Of a DNA stretch of 64,000 nt, positions 10,461 to 20,289 are shown one piece after another. The stretch is from an uncultured Paracoccaceae bacterium (GTDB lineage Bacteria > Pseudomonadota > Alphaproteobacteria > Rhodobacterales > Rhodobacteraceae). Within the stretch, counting starts at the first letter, position 1. Every line of letters begins with the position of its first letter. The notes beneath the pieces are model-generated. The model had not been told where the DNA came from. It saw only the letters and a program-made list of their open reading frames with translations, and searched no databases. The stretch lies in NCBI GenBank assembly GCA_938028765.1, contig CALIZF010000018.1:24534-88533 (forward strand). The letters run 5' to 3'. A program made the translations under genes and the position numbers.

Positions 10461-10575
10461 CCCTGCGCGACCCTCGTCGGATCTCGTCGCGGTGTCGCAG
10501 CCTGCGCCCGCGTGTCGCGCGCAGACTTGCCAAGCGTGCCACGGCGGCGTTCTGTCCCTGCGGAAGGGGAGCAGG

Positions 10576-11826
10576 ATGCGTTATTCCGGATGGCAGGTCT
10601 TCCGGCAGGGGCTGACGGGCAACCGCGGCTGGCAACCGGCATGGCGCGAACCCGAACCGCGGCGGGACTACGATACCGTCATCATCGGCGGCGGCGGGCA
10701 CGGCCTGTCAACCGCCTACTACCTTGCGAAGAACCACGGCATCACCGATGTCGCGGTGCTGGAGCGCGGCCTGATCGGGCAAGGCAACGTCGGGCGCAAC
10801 ACCACCATCGTGCGCGCCAACTACTTCCTGCCCGGCAACCAGGAGTTCTATTCCCATTCGCTGAAGCTGTGGGAGGGGCTCGAGGCCGAGCTGAACTACA
10901 ACGTCATGCATTCGCAGCGCGGCCTCATCAACCTGTTCCACTCGGACGGCCAGCGCGACGCCTTTGCCCGGCGGGGCAACGCGATGCACTTCCAGGGCGA
11001 CGACGCCATCCTGCTCGACCGCGAGGGGGTGCGGCGGCACCTTCCCTACCTCGATTTCGAGCAGACGCGGTTCCCGATCTACGGCGGGCTTCTGCACCCC
11101 CGCGGCGGGACGGCGCGGCACGACGCGGTCGCCTGGGGCTATGCCCGCGGCGCCGACCGGCAGGGGGTGGACCTGATCCAGCACTGCGAAGTGACCGGCA
11201 TCGACATCCGCGACGGCCGCGTCACCGGCGTTCAGACGACCCGCGGCCCGATCCGCGCGCGCCGCGTCGGCATCGTCGTGGCGGGCCGGTCGGGGCAGGT
11301 GGCGGCGATGGCGGGGATGCGCCTGCCGATCGAAAGCCACATCCTGCAGGCCTTCGTCACCGAGGGGCTGAAGCCCTTGATCCATCATGTCGTCAGCTTC
11401 GGGATGGGGCATTTCTACATCAGCCAGTCCGACAAGGGCGGGCTTGTCTTCGGCGGTGACCTCGACTTCTACGCCTCCTACGCGGCGCGGGGAAACCTGC
11501 CGATGGTGGAGCATGTGATGGAGGCGGGGATGGCGCTGATGCCGATGATCGGCCGGGCGCGCGTCCTGCGCAGCTGGGGGGGCATCATGGACATGACGCC
11601 CGACGGCAGCCCGATCATCGACCGGACGCCGGTCGAGGGCCTGTTTCTCGATGCGGGCTGGAACTACGGCGGGTTCAAGGCCGTGCCGGCCTCGGGCTGG
11701 TGCATGGCGCATCTGATGGCCACGGGCGAGAGCCACCCCGTCGCCCGCCGCTTCCGCCTCGACCGGTTCCGGACCGGCCACGTCATCGACGAGGAAGGCA
11801 CGGGCAGCCAGCACAACCTGCACTGA
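10576..11826 (+). CDS. soxB: Sarcosine oxidase beta subunit
   Basis: The catalytic subunit of heterotetrameric sarcosine oxidase oxidises N-methylglycine to glycine with O2, passing the methylene group to tetrahydrofolate on the alpha subunit. The 416-aa protein has the N-terminal dinucleotide fold YDTVIIGGGGHGLSTAYYLA (GxGxxG near residue 38) and ERGLIGQGNVGRNTT. The motif GGTARHDAVAWGY carries the histidine region where family members attach FMN covalently. The C-terminus has DGSPIIDRTPVEGLFLDAGW. The start at 10576 is set by GGGGAGCAGG just upstream. It is first in a soxB-soxD-soxA-soxG operon whose product glycine can feed the gcv operon downstream. Confidence 0.95.
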   Translation: MRYSGWQVFRQGLTGNRGWQPAWREPEPRRDYDTVIIGGGGHGLSTAYYLAKNHGITDVAVLERGLIGQGNVGRNTTIVRANYFLPGNQEFYSHSLKLWEGLEAELNYNVMHSQRGLINLFHSDGQRDAFARRGNAMHFQGDDAILLDREGVRRHLPYLDFEQTRFPIYGGLLHPRGGTARHDAVAWGYARGADRQGVDLIQHCEVTGIDIRDGRVTGVQTTRGPIRARRVGIVVAGRSGQVAAMAGMRLPIESHILQAFVTEGLKPLIHHVVSFGMGHFYISQSDKGGLVFGGDLDFYASYAARGNLPMVEHVMEAGMALMPMIGRARVLRSWGGIMDMTPDGSPIIDRTPVEGLFLDAGWNYGGFKAVPASGWCMAHLMATGESHPVARRFRLDRFRTGHVIDEEGTGSQHNLH

Positions 11827-11923
11827 CGATGGCTGCCGCGCCCGCTCGCACCGAGCCCCTCCACCCTCCCCGCCCCACCGGGGCGACGGGAAGGAGGTGG
11901 CCGGTCCTCATCCTGGAGTATCC

Positions 11924-12235
11924 ATGCGCCTGACCTGTCCGCTCTGCGGCCCCCGCGACCGTCGCGAGTTCACCTACTACGGGTCGGACGATTACCTGCG
12001 CCGACCGGCGCTGGATGCGCCGGCAGAGGACTGGGACGCATACCTGCACCTGCGCGACAACCCCGCCGGGCCGACCCGCGATCTCTGGTATCACGATCCC
12101 TGCCAGTCCTGGCTTGCCGTCCGGCGCGACACCGTCACCCATGCCGTCCATTCGGTCGAGGCGCTGGACCCCCCGCCCGCCCCGGCGCCCGCTGCCGCGA
12201 CCCCGGCGCCGAAGCGCCGGCGGAGGTCCGCATGA
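11924..12235 (+). CDS. soxD: Sarcosine oxidase delta subunit
   Basis: A small zinc-binding subunit of heterotetrameric sarcosine oxidase, 103 aa. The zinc site is visible as CPLC (Cys5, Cys8) and WYHDPCQSW (His57, Cys60), matching the two-Cys, His, Cys set of the family. The segment EFTYYGSDDYLRRP is also typical. The C-terminus has a Pro/Ala-rich run and ends KRRRRSA. The start at 11924 follows a GGAG at 11914. An ATG 27 bases earlier is in frame but adds atypical residues. Its last 4 bases overlap soxA (ATGA), coupling their translation. Confidence 0.93.
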   Translation: MRLTCPLCGPRDRREFTYYGSDDYLRRPALDAPAEDWDAYLHLRDNPAGPTRDLWYHDPCQSWLAVRRDTVTHAVHSVEALDPPPAPAPAAATPAPKRRRRSA

Positions 12236-15162
12236 CCGGGTTCCGCCTTCCCGCCGGCGGTCTGATCGACCGTGCGGCGCGGCTTCGCTTCACCTTCGAC
12301 GGCGCGAACGTCCCCGCGCATCCGGGCGATACCGTCGCCTCGGCGCTGATCGCGGCCGGGCACCGGGTGGTCGCGCGGTCGTTCAAGTATCACCGCCCGC
12401 GCGGCATCGCGTCGGCCGGGTCGGAGGAGCCGAACGCGCTCGTCACCGTTGTCGAGAAGGGCCAGCAGACGCCGAACGTCCGCGCCACCGTGCAGGAGGC
12501 CTTCGAGGGCCTGCGCGTCGAAAGCCAGAACCGCTGGCCCTCGCTGCGGCTCGACCTTCTCGCGGTGAACGACCTTGCCGCGCCCTTCATCGGCGCGGGC
12601 TTCTACTACAAGACCTTCATGTGGCCCCCGGCCTGGTGGGAACGCCTCTACGAGCCCCTGATCCGCCGGGCAGCCGGCCTTGGCGCGCTGTCGGGGCGGC
12701 ACGACACCGCCGAATACGAAAAGGCCTGGGCGTTCTGCGACCTCCTCGTGATCGGCGCGGGGCCGGCGGGGCTGGTCGCCGCGCTGGCGGCAGGGCGCGC
12801 CGGGGCGGACGTGATCCTCGCGGACGAGGATTTCCGCATGGGCGGCCGGCTGCTGGCCGACCGCACCGAGGTGGACGGTCGGCCGGGCCCGGACTGGGCC
12901 GATGCGGTGCTGGCCGAACTGGCGGCGATGCCGAATGTCCGTCTGATGCCGCGCACGACCGTCACCGGGGCCTATGATCACGGGGTCTACGGCGCGCTCG
13001 AGCGGGTGGCGCTGCACCTCGCGGACCCCGCAGGGCGCCCGCGCGAGGCCTTCTGGCGGATCGTCGCCCGGCGCGCGATCCTGGCCGCCGGGGCGCTGGA
13101 GCGCCCCGTCGCCTTCCCGATGAACGACCGGCCCGGCATCATGACGGCGGGCGCGGTGCGCGCCTATGTCAACCGCTGGGGCGTGGCGCCGGGGCGGCGG
13201 GTGGCGGTGTTCGGCAACAACGACAGCGCGCACGCCACCGCGCTGGCGCTGCGCGCGGCGGGGGTCGAGGTGGCGGCGGTGATCGACAGCCGGCCGGATG
13301 CCGCGATCCCCGACGGCTTCCGCGCCTTCCGCGGCGCGGTCGTCACCGGGACGAAGGGCCGCCGCGGCCTGCGCGCGATCGCCCTGCAGACCGACCGCGG
13401 CGCGATCGGGGTCGAGGCCGATTGCCTTGCCGTGTCGGGGGGATGGAACCCGACGCTGCACCTGACCTGCCACCTCGGCGCGCGCCCGGTCTGGGACGCG
13501 GGCATCGCCGCCTTCGTGCCGCGCGACGGCGCCGTGCCCGGCCTTGCGCCCGCCGGTGCCTGTCGCGGGCTGTTCTCGACCGCCGACTGCCTGCGCGACG
13601 GCCTTGCCGCCGCCGCCGCCGCACTGGCCGACCTTGGCCTGACGCCCCCGGCGATGGCGGCCCCGCAGGCGGCCGACGATGCCGGCGGCATCAGCCCCCT
13701 GTGGGAGGTGAAGGGCAGTGGCCGCGCCTGGCTGGACCTCGGCAACGACGTGACGACCAAGGACGTCCGGCTGGCAGCCGCCGAAGGCTACGGTGCGGCC
13801 GAGCACATGAAGCGCTACACCACGCAGGGCATGGCGCCCGACCAGGGCCGCACCGCGAACGCCGCCGCCATCGCCGTGCTGGCCGAGGCGACGGGGCGCG
13901 GGATCGCGGATACCGGCACCACCACCTACCGCCCGCCCTTCACCCCCGTGCCGATCGCCGCCGTCGGTGCGGGCGGCCGGGCCGAGGGGTTCGCGCCGCA
14001 ACGCTTCACCACCTCGGACGCCGCCAGCCGCGCCCGCGGCGCGCCGATGATCGAGGCGGGGCTGTGGTATCGCCCGTCCTACTTTCCCGCGCCCGGCGAG
14101 ACGGGATGGCAAGCCGCCTGCGATCGCGAGGTGCGGATGGTGCGGTCCGCGGTCGGGGTGATCGACGTCAGCACCCTGGGCAAGATCGACGTGCAGGGGC
14201 CGGATGCGGGGGCGCTTCTGGACCTTCTCTACACCAACACGATGTCCACGCTGCCCGTGGGGCGCGTCCGCTACGGCCTGATGCTGCGCGAGGACGGCTT
14301 CGTGATGGACGACGGCACCTGCGCCCGTCTCGGCCCGCAGCACTTCCTGATCAGCACCACCACCGCCGCGGCGGGGCAGGTGATGCGCCATCTCGATTTC
14401 GTCCAGCAGGCGCACCTGCCCGGCCGCGCCGTGCGCGCCATCAGCACGACCGAACACTGGGCGCAGTTCGCCGTCGCGGGGCCGCGCGCACGCGACCTGA
14501 TCCGCAGCCTCGTCGATGCCATGCCCGACCTGCCGTTCATGGGTTGCGCGCCGGTGACGGTAATGGGCGTCGGGGCGCGGCTCTTCCGCATCTCGTTCTC
14601 GGGCGAACTCGGTTACGAAATCGCCGTGCCCGCGCGCTATGGGGCGGCGCTCTGGCGCGATCTCGTGGCCCGGGCCGAGACGCTCGGCGGCGGACCCTAC
14701 GGGATGGAGGCGCTGAACGTCCTGCGGATCGAGAAGGGCTTTGTCACCCACGCCGAGATCCACGGCCGCACCACCGCCTTCGACATCGGGATGCAGGGGA
14801 TGATCAGCGCGAAGAAGGACTGCATCGGCAAGGCCGCGTCGCAGCGGCCCGGCCTGACCGGACCGGACCGGCAGCAACTGGTGGGTCTGCGCCCGGTGCG
14901 GGCGGGCGATCGGCTGACCGCGGGCGCGCACCTCTTCGCGCCGGGCGAGCCGCTGACGGCCGCGAACAGCCAGGGCTATGTCACCTCGGTCGGCCCTTCG
15001 CCCACGGTGGGGTCGTGGATCGGGCTGGGCTTCCTGACGAACGGCCGCGCGCGGGTGGGCGAGATGGTGCGGCTGGTCGACCGGCTGCGCCGCCTCGACC
15101 TGCTGGCGGAGGTGTGCCCGCCCTGTTTCGTGGACCCGGACGGAGGGCGGATGCGTGGCTGA
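12232..15162 (+). CDS. soxA: Sarcosine oxidase alpha subunit
   Basis: The 976-aa alpha subunit binds NAD and tetrahydrofolate and captures the methylene group as 5,10-methylene-THF. In order it has a Fer2_4-type N-terminal domain (about residues 15-100, RARSFKYHRPRGI-like), a first Rossmann fold near residue 171 (LLVIGAGPAGLVAALAAGRAG), a second near residue 323 (VAVFGNNDSAHATALALRAA), and, from about residue 610, a GcvT-like folate-binding domain (LLDLLYTNTMSTLPVGRVRY and GELGYEIAVPARYG). The length is normal. It overlaps soxD by 4 bases and soxG by 8 bases. The GcvT-like end explains the functional kinship with the glycine cleavage genes nearby. Confidence 0.96.
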   Translation: MTGFRLPAGGLIDRAARLRFTFDGANVPAHPGDTVASALIAAGHRVVARSFKYHRPRGIASAGSEEPNALVTVVEKGQQTPNVRATVQEAFEGLRVESQNRWPSLRLDLLAVNDLAAPFIGAGFYYKTFMWPPAWWERLYEPLIRRAAGLGALSGRHDTAEYEKAWAFCDLLVIGAGPAGLVAALAAGRAGADVILADEDFRMGGRLLADRTEVDGRPGPDWADAVLAELAAMPNVRLMPRTTVTGAYDHGVYGALERVALHLADPAGRPREAFWRIVARRAILAAGALERPVAFPMNDRPGIMTAGAVRAYVNRWGVAPGRRVAVFGNNDSAHATALALRAAGVEVAAVIDSRPDAAIPDGFRAFRGAVVTGTKGRRGLRAIALQTDRGAIGVEADCLAVSGGWNPTLHLTCHLGARPVWDAGIAAFVPRDGAVPGLAPAGACRGLFSTADCLRDGLAAAAAALADLGLTPPAMAAPQAADDAGGISPLWEVKGSGRAWLDLGNDVTTKDVRLAAAEGYGAAEHMKRYTTQGMAPDQGRTANAAAIAVLAEATGRGIADTGTTTYRPPFTPVPIAAVGAGGRAEGFAPQRFTTSDAASRARGAPMIEAGLWYRPSYFPAPGETGWQAACDREVRMVRSAVGVIDVSTLGKIDVQGPDAGALLDLLYTNTMSTLPVGRVRYGLMLREDGFVMDDGTCARLGPQHFLISTTTAAAGQVMRHLDFVQQAHLPGRAVRAISTTEHWAQFAVAGPRARDLIRSLVDAMPDLPFMGCAPVTVMGVGARLFRISFSGELGYEIAVPARYGAALWRDLVARAETLGGGPYGMEALNVLRIEKGFVTHAEIHGRTTAFDIGMQGMISAKKDCIGKAASQRPGLTGPDRQQLVGLRPVRAGDRLTAGAHLFAPGEPLTAANSQGYVTSVGPSPTVGSWIGLGFLTNGRARVGEMVRLVDRLRRLDLLAEVCPPCFVDPDGGRMRG

Positions 15163-15691
15163 GCTGATTGCAACCACCCCCTGCGATGGCCTTGGCCTGC
15201 CGCTGGCCGCGGGCGGCGCGGCGCTGGACGAATGGCTGCCCGGAGGGATCTGGTCGATCGCGCCCTATGGCGAGGGGCCGCAGGTGGCACAGGCCCTGGT
15301 GCCCCTCGGCCTCGCGTGGCCCGAACCGGGCCGGATGACGCAGGCGGGCGGCGCGCGTCTGGCCTTCGCGGGACGCGGGACGGCCTTCCTGATCGGTGCC
15401 GCGGCGCCCGATTTCGACGGCGCCGCCGCGGTCACCGACCAGTCCGACGGCTGGGCGGGGCTGCGCCTGACCGGCCCTGCCGCCGCCGAGGTGCTGGCGC
15501 GGCTGGTCCCGCTCGACCTGCGCCCCGCGGCTTTTCCGGAGGGGTCGGCGGTGCGCACGGTGCTGAACCACATGCCCCTGTGCCTGATGCGCGCGGCCGA
15601 GGGGTTCGAGCTTCTGGTGTTCCGCTCGATGGCTCGCACGGCGGTGCACGAAGTCGCCGCGGCGATGGCGCGCGTCGCGGCCCGGAGCTGA
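15155..15691 (+). CDS. soxG: Sarcosine oxidase gamma subunit
   Basis: The 178-aa SoxG-family protein completes the alpha-beta-gamma-delta tetramer. It has the family motif GWAGLRLTGPAAAEVLARL followed by LVPLDLRPAAFPEGSAVRT, a GcvT-related fold. It overlaps the end of soxA by 8 bases, so it is translationally coupled. Its TGA is only 6 bases from the end of the converging trxC gene, leaving no room for a separate terminator. Confidence 0.9.
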   Translation: MAELIATTPCDGLGLPLAAGGAALDEWLPGGIWSIAPYGEGPQVAQALVPLGLAWPEPGRMTQAGGARLAFAGRGTAFLIGAAAPDFDGAAAVTDQSDGWAGLRLTGPAAAEVLARLVPLDLRPAAFPEGSAVRTVLNHMPLCLMRAAEGFELLVFRSMARTAVHEVAAAMARVAARS

Positions 15692-15697
15692 GGGACA

Positions 15698-16141
15698 TCA
15701 GGCCCTTGCAAGCTCCTGGCGGACGAAGTCGGCGATCTGCGCTGCCGGCCGCGCCCCGGTCAGCCGACCGACCTCGCGCCCGCCGCGGTAGAGCACCAGC
15801 GCCGGGATCCCGCGAATGCCCGCGCGCGCCGCGACCTCGGGGTGGTCCTCGGTGTTGAGCTTGGCAAGGCGGACGGCGGGTGCCAGTGCCCGGGCGGCCT
15901 TCTCGAACTCGGGCGCCATCATCCGGCAGGGGCCGCACCAGGGCGCCCAGTAGTCGATCAGGATCGGCAGGCCGTCGCGCGCCACCGCATTGTCGTGCGT
16001 GGCGGCGTCGAGCTCGTGCACGCGCCCATCAGCGAGTGGCGCCCCGCAGGCGCCGCACTTCGGCCCGGCCCCCAGGCGGTCGGCCGGGATCCGGTTCGTC
16101 CGCCCGCAGGCGGTGCAGGTCAGGGTGATGCCGTCGGTCAT
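15698..16141 (-). CDS. trxC: Thioredoxin 2 (TrxC type, zinc-ribbon thioredoxin)
   Basis: A cytoplasmic disulfide reductase of 147 aa. The N-terminal zinc ribbon is visible as CTACGRTNRI followed by CGACGAPL (two CxxC pairs), then a thioredoxin fold with the active site WAPWCGPCRMM and the cis-proline loop RGIPALVLY. The zinc ribbon separates TrxC from TrxA. In relatives it is often induced by oxidative stress. That suits the neighbouring H2O2-making sarcosine oxidase, though this link is inference. The start at 16141 (MTDGITL) is preferred over an in-frame ATG 30 bases upstream. Confidence 0.93.
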   Translation of the reverse strand: MTDGITLTCTACGRTNRIPADRLGAGPKCGACGAPLADGRVHELDAATHDNAVARDGLPILIDYWAPWCGPCRMMAPEFEKAARALAPAVRLAKLNTEDHPEVAARAGIRGIPALVLYRGGREVGRLTGARPAAQIADFVRQELARA

Positions 16142-16429
16142 GGCGGGATCCACATATTCGCGTTTACGCATATATTGGGGACGAACCGTCTCGGTGCAAG
16201 GATCCCGCTGCGATCGAACTGGTCCGCTTCCGCGACCTGGCCGGCGGCTGTCCGGTTGCGCTGCGCAACGTCCGGCCGGACGCGGCGATGCGGCGGCAGG
16301 GAACCATCCGCGCGCCTCCCGGCAAAGTGGCGCGCCGTGCCCGAGGGCTGGCGCCTCGAGGCACCGGCATCGACCCGCACGACCCGCCGCGCCGCTGATG
16401 GCGGTGACGACGGCGCGGCGGTGTCGCTG
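16142..16429. other. Gene-poor stretch upstream of trxC
   Basis: These roughly 290 bases hold the trxC leader. A locally AT-rich patch (about 16146-16186, cacatattcgcgtttacgc and the following tatattgg) is a likely promoter region for trxC on the minus strand. The remainder is GC-rich. No frame shows a protein-like composition. I see no hairpin or repeat worth calling. Confidence 0.35.
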
Positions 16430-16905
16430 TCCCGCCGTTCAGGTGCCGGTCGGCGCGGCCGGTCGCGGTGCCGGCCAACGCGAGAAAGGCCCGTTCCCCA
16501 GCATCAGGATCTGGAACTGGTTGAACATCAGCCTGTCGAGCGGCGACGCCCAGTCGGCGTCAAGGAGCACGCCGGACACGATCAGCGCCGCCCCCGCCCC
16601 CCGCGACCCGGGCGGCCAGATCGCCGTGACTGCCGCGAAGGAATCCGCCGGCAATGAGAAGGATGCCGGCCGCGATCTCGCTAGCAGCGGCGAGCATCCC
16701 GAGCGCGACCGGGACGCCGAAGCCGGCCGCCTCGGCCGCCGAGATCGGGAAACTTGTCGCAGCCGTAACGCAGAAGCACGCCGGCAAGCGGCCGACGGAT
16801 CAGCCAGTGGGTAAAGGACAGGCGCGGCAGCGCGCGCGACGCACGGTCGAAGGCGGACGTCGCGCGGTCGATGGCGTCGAAGGTCTGGGCTATGGGGCAC
16901 TCCGT
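16430..16905 (-). pseudogene. Decayed DoxX-family membrane protein gene
   Basis: Read on the minus strand, four consecutive pieces of a DoxX-like protein appear in different frames. They are AFDRASRALPRLSFTHWLIR with PLAGVLLRYGCDKFPDL, then AAEAAGFGVPVALGMLAAA with SEIAAGILLIAGGFL, then ALIVSGVLLDADWASPLDRL with MFNQFQILMLGNG, and finally FLALAGTATGRADRH. At least three frameshifts separate them, and the first piece lacks an in-frame start. DoxX proteins are small four-helix membrane proteins. The damage is too heavy for a single sequencing slip, so a true pseudogene is likely. It lies between trxC and the gcv operon. Confidence 0.65.
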
Positions 16906-17012
16906 TCGGAAACCGTTCGGTGGGCTTCATGGGCGCCCCGCCGTGCGGGTTTACCCACGGGCGGTCGCATCGCGATAACGCTTTCGCGGCCCTCGCGTCA
17001 GCAGCGGTGCCC

Positions 17013-19853
17013 CTATTCGGCCGCCTCGGCGTAGGACCCGAGCGGCGGGCAGGTGCAGACTAGGTTGCGATCGCCATAGGCGTTGTCCACCCGGCCCACG
17101 GGGGGCCAATACTTGTCCACCCGGAAGGCCCCGGGCGGGAAGCAGCCCTGTTCGCGCGGATACTTGCGCATCCAGTCCGCCACCAGATCCTCGACCGTGT
17201 GTGGCGCGTGGCGCAGGGGGCTGTCTTCGGCCGCGATCTCGCCCGCCTCGATCGCCGCGATTTCCGACCGGATCGCCAGCAGGGCGGTCACGAAGCGGTC
17301 GATCTCGGCCTTGGTCTCGCTTTCGGTCGGCTCCACCATAAGGGTGCCGGCCACCGGCCACGACATGGTGGGTGCGTGGAAGCCGTTGTCGATCAGGCGC
17401 TTGGCGATGTCGTCCACGGTGACGCCATGCGCGGCGAAGGGGCGCGTGTCGAGGATGCATTCGTGCGCCACCCGGCCCTTGTTGCCCATGAAGAGGATCG
17501 GGTAGGCCCCGCGCAGGCGCGCGGCGATATAGTTGGCGTTCAGGATCGCCACCCGCGTCGCCTGCGTCAGCCCCGCGCCGCCCATCATCAGGCAATAGGC
17601 CCACGAGATCAGCAGGATCGAGGCCGACCCGTAGGGCGCTGCCGACACCGCGCCAGCTTCGCCCGTCTGCGGGTCGGCGGGCAGGTGCGGGGCAAGGTGC
17701 GCGCGCACGCCGATCGGCCCCATGCCGGGCCCGCCGCCGCCGTGCGGGATGGCGAAGGTCTTGTGCAGGTTCAGGTGGCTCACGTCCGCCCCGATCTCGC
17801 CGGGTTTGACGAGTCCCACGAGCGCGTTCATGTTCGCCCCGTCGAGATAGACCTGCCCGCCGTGGTCGTGGGTGATGCGGCAGATCTCGCGCACCGTTTC
17901 CTCGAACACGCCGTGCGTGGAAGGGTAGGTGATCATGCAGGCCGCCAGACGGTCGCCGGCCTGCGCAGCCTTGGCGCGGAAATCCTCGAGGTCCACGTCG
18001 CCGTTCGGCGCAGTGCCGACCACCACCACCCTCATCCCCGCCATCTGCGCCGACGCGGGGTTGGTGCCGTGCGCCGAAACCGGGATGAGACAGATGTCGC
18101 GGTGCCCCTCGCCCCGCGCCCTGTGATACGCCCGGATCGTCATCAGCCCCGCGTATTCCCCCTGCGCGCCGGAATTCGGCTGCATCGAGAAGGCGTCGTA
18201 ACCGGTGATCTCGCACAGCTTGGCCGACAGATCCGCGATCGCCTCGCGGTATCCGGCGGCCTGGTCGGCGGGCGCGAAGGGATGCAGGCTGGCGAACTCG
18301 GGCCAGGTGACGGGCATCATCTCGGCGGCTGCGTTCAGCTTCATCGTGCAGGACCCCAGGGGGATCATCGCCCGGTCGAGCGCGAGGTCGCGGTCGCTGA
18401 GGCGGCGCATGTAGCGCATCATCTCGGATTCCGCCCGGTTCATGTGGAACACGGGATGGGTGAGATAGTCGGTCTGCCTGATCAGGGCGTCGGGAAAGCC
18501 GATGGTCGCCCGGTGGGGCGGCACGCCCTCGATCCCAAAGGCGCGCAGCACGCGCACCAGCACCTGGTCGTCCGTGGTCTCGTCCAGGCTGATGCCCACG
18601 CGGTCGTTGCCGACCTTGCGGAAGTTCAGCCCCTCGGCCCGCGCGGCGGCAAGGATGCCGGCCTGCCCGACGCCCACCTCGACGGTGATCGTGTCGAAGA
18701 ACGCCTTCGGCGAGACCTTTGCCCCCGCCGCCTTCAGCGCGCGGGCAAGGCGCACGGTCAGGAAATGCACCCGTTCGGCGATGGCGCGCAGGCCCTTCGG
18801 CCCGTGGAACACTGCATAGAAGCTTGCCATGACCGCCAGGAGCGACTGTGCGGTGCAGACGTTCGAGGTCGCCTTTTCCCGCCGGATGTGCTGTTCGCGG
18901 GTCTGGAGGCTCAGCCGGTAGGCCTTGTTGCCCCGCGCGTCGATGGAAACCCCGACGATCCGCCCCGGCATCTGGCGCTTGAAGTCATCCTTGCAGGCCA
19001 TGAAGGCCGCATGCGGCCCGCCGTAGCCCATCGGCACCCCGAACCGCTGCGACGAGCCGATGGCGATGTCGGCCCCCATGGCGCCGGGTTCCTTCAGCAT
19101 CGTCAGCGCCAGAAGGTCGGTCGCCATCACCGCGATCGCCTTCGCGGCATGGAGGCGCGCGATGACCTCGGTGAAGTCGGTCACGTGCCCGTAGGTGCCG
19201 GGATACTGGAAGATCGCGCCGAACACCTGTGCCGGGTCGAGGTCGGCCGCGGGATCGCCGACCGTCAGCGGGATGCCGAGCGGCTCGGCCCGCGTGCGCA
19301 AGACCGCGATCGTCTGCGGGTGGCAGTTGCGATCAACGAAGAACCCCGCCGCCTTCGACTTCGCGACGCGCTGCGCCATCACCATCGCTTCGGCCGCGGC
19401 CGTGGCCTCGTCGAGCAGGCTCGCGTTGGCGACGTCGAGGCCCGTCAGGTCGCAGACCATCGTCTGGTAGTTCAAGAGCGCCTCGAGCCTGCCTTGCGCG
19501 ATCTCGGGCTGATAGGGCGTGTAGGCGGTATACCAGGCGGGATTTTCCAGGATGTTGCGCTGGATCGCCGGCGGCGTGACGGTGCCGTAGTAGCCTTGCC
19601 CGATCAGGCTGGTCATGACCCGGTTCTTCGACGCGACCGCGCGCATCCGCGCCAGCAGCTCGTGTTCGGCAAGTGCAGGCCAGGACAGCGGCGCCTTCTG
19701 GCGGATGCTGGCCGGCACCGTCTCGTCGATCAGCGCATCGAGTGTCGGCGCACCGACGACCTTGAGCATCGCCTCCATCTCGGCCGGGCTGGGGCCGATG
19801 TGGCGGCGGTTGGCGAAATCGTAAGGGTCATAGGCGACGGGGGTATAGGGCAT
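17013..19853 (-). CDS. gcvP: Glycine dehydrogenase (decarboxylating), P-protein
   Basis: The PLP enzyme of the glycine cleavage system decarboxylates glycine and loads the aminomethyl group on the lipoyl arm of GcvH. The 946-aa protein is a single-chain P-protein with both halves: N-terminal [15 protein letters not shown], a middle [20 protein letters not shown], and a C-terminal half with the PLP lysine motif [18 protein letters not shown]. The start at 19853 ([13 protein letters not shown]) is chosen because the frame extends upstream only as arginine-rich residues over the previous gene. It is last in the gcvT-gcvH-ridA-gcvP operon, under the tandem glycine riboswitch upstream of gcvT. Confidence 0.97.
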   Translation of the reverse strand: MPYTPVAYDPYDFANRRHIGPSPAEMEAMLKVVGAPTLDALIDETVPASIRQKAPLSWPALAEHELLARMRAVASKNRVMTSLIGQGYYGTVTPPAIQRNILENPAWYTAYTPYQPEIAQGRLEALLNYQTMVCDLTGLDVANASLLDEATAAAEAMVMAQRVAKSKAAGFFVDRNCHPQTIAVLRTRAEPLGIPLTVGDPAADLDPAQVFGAIFQYPGTYGHVTDFTEVIARLHAAKAIAVMATDLLALTMLKEPGAMGADIAIGSSQRFGVPMGYGGPHAAFMACKDDFKRQMPGRIVGVSIDARGNKAYRLSLQTREQHIRREKATSNVCTAQSLLAVMASFYAVFHGPKGLRAIAERVHFLTVRLARALKAAGAKVSPKAFFDTITVEVGVGQAGILAAARAEGLNFRKVGNDRVGISLDETTDDQVLVRVLRAFGIEGVPPHRATIGFPDALIRQTDYLTHPVFHMNRAESEMMRYMRRLSDRDLALDRAMIPLGSCTMKLNAAAEMMPVTWPEFASLHPFAPADQAAGYREAIADLSAKLCEITGYDAFSMQPNSGAQGEYAGLMTIRAYHRARGEGHRDICLIPVSAHGTNPASAQMAGMRVVVVGTAPNGDVDLEDFRAKAAQAGDRLAACMITYPSTHGVFEETVREICRITHDHGGQVYLDGANMNALVGLVKPGEIGADVSHLNLHKTFAIPHGGGGPGMGPIGVRAHLAPHLPADPQTGEAGAVSAAPYGSASILLISWAYCLMMGGAGLTQATRVAILNANYIAARLRGAYPILFMGNKGRVAHECILDTRPFAAHGVTVDDIAKRLIDNGFHAPTMSWPVAGTLMVEPTESETKAEIDRFVTALLAIRSEIAAIEAGEIAAEDSPLRHAPHTVEDLVADWMRKYPREQGCFPPGAFRVDKYWPPVGRVDNAYGDRNLVCTCPPLGSYAEAAE

Positions 19854-19885
19854 GGCGTCCTGTTCCTGATGGCGCTGCGCCGCGG

Positions 19886-20266
19886 TCAGTCCGCGGCGAC
19901 GGCTTCGATCTCGATCGTCCGGCGCGGATCGGCGAGGCCCGCGATGATCGTGCTGACGGCGATGCGGCGGCCGGCGAGCATCTCGTCGAAGACCGCAGCG
20001 CTTGCGCCGCGAGAGGCCCGGTCGGCGAGGATCACCGTCACCTTCACAAGGTTGTCCGGCGCCATCCCAGCCGGGGCGAGCTGCGCAAAGAGGTTGCGCC
20101 ACACAAGCCGCGCCTGCGCATCGAATCCCTCGGCCGGCACCCAGTCGCCTTCGGTCGGGGTCAGCCCGCTCGTGAAGAGGAGCCGCCGCGCCCCGGTGAT
20201 CTCGACCGCCTGCGCGAAGAAGGGCGAGGACGGCGCGTCGGCGGCGTCGATTGCGCGGACTTCCAT
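19886..20266 (-). CDS. RidA/YjgF-family protein within the gcv operon
   Basis: A 126-aa small protein with the RidA fold pattern: [20 protein letters not shown], then [32 protein letters not shown] and a C-terminal [11 protein letters not shown]. RidA-type enzymes hydrolyse reactive imines/enamines made by PLP enzymes, such as 2-aminoacrylate. The usual PxRxxV segment near residue 105 is replaced by [12 protein letters not shown]. An arginine is kept, but assignment to the active RidA clade is uncertain. It sits 23 bases after gcvH and 32 bases before gcvP in the same direction. This suggests a role in protecting the PLP-dependent P-protein or handling a by-product of it. That role is inference. 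Confidence 0.82.
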   Translation of the reverse strand: MEVRAIDAADAPSSPFFAQAVEITGARRLLFTSGLTPTEGDWVPAEGFDAQARLVWRNLFAQLAPAGMAPDNLVKVTVILADRASRGASAAVFDEMLAGRRIAVSTIIAGLADPRRTIEIEAVAAD

Positions 20267-20289
20267 CGGGTTCCTCCCTACGGGCGCGG

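Noticed and set aside
12091..15177. 1028-codon minus-strand ORF antisense to soxA
   Set aside because: A shadow of the high-GC third-position bias. The sense frame is a complete sarcosine oxidase alpha subunit.
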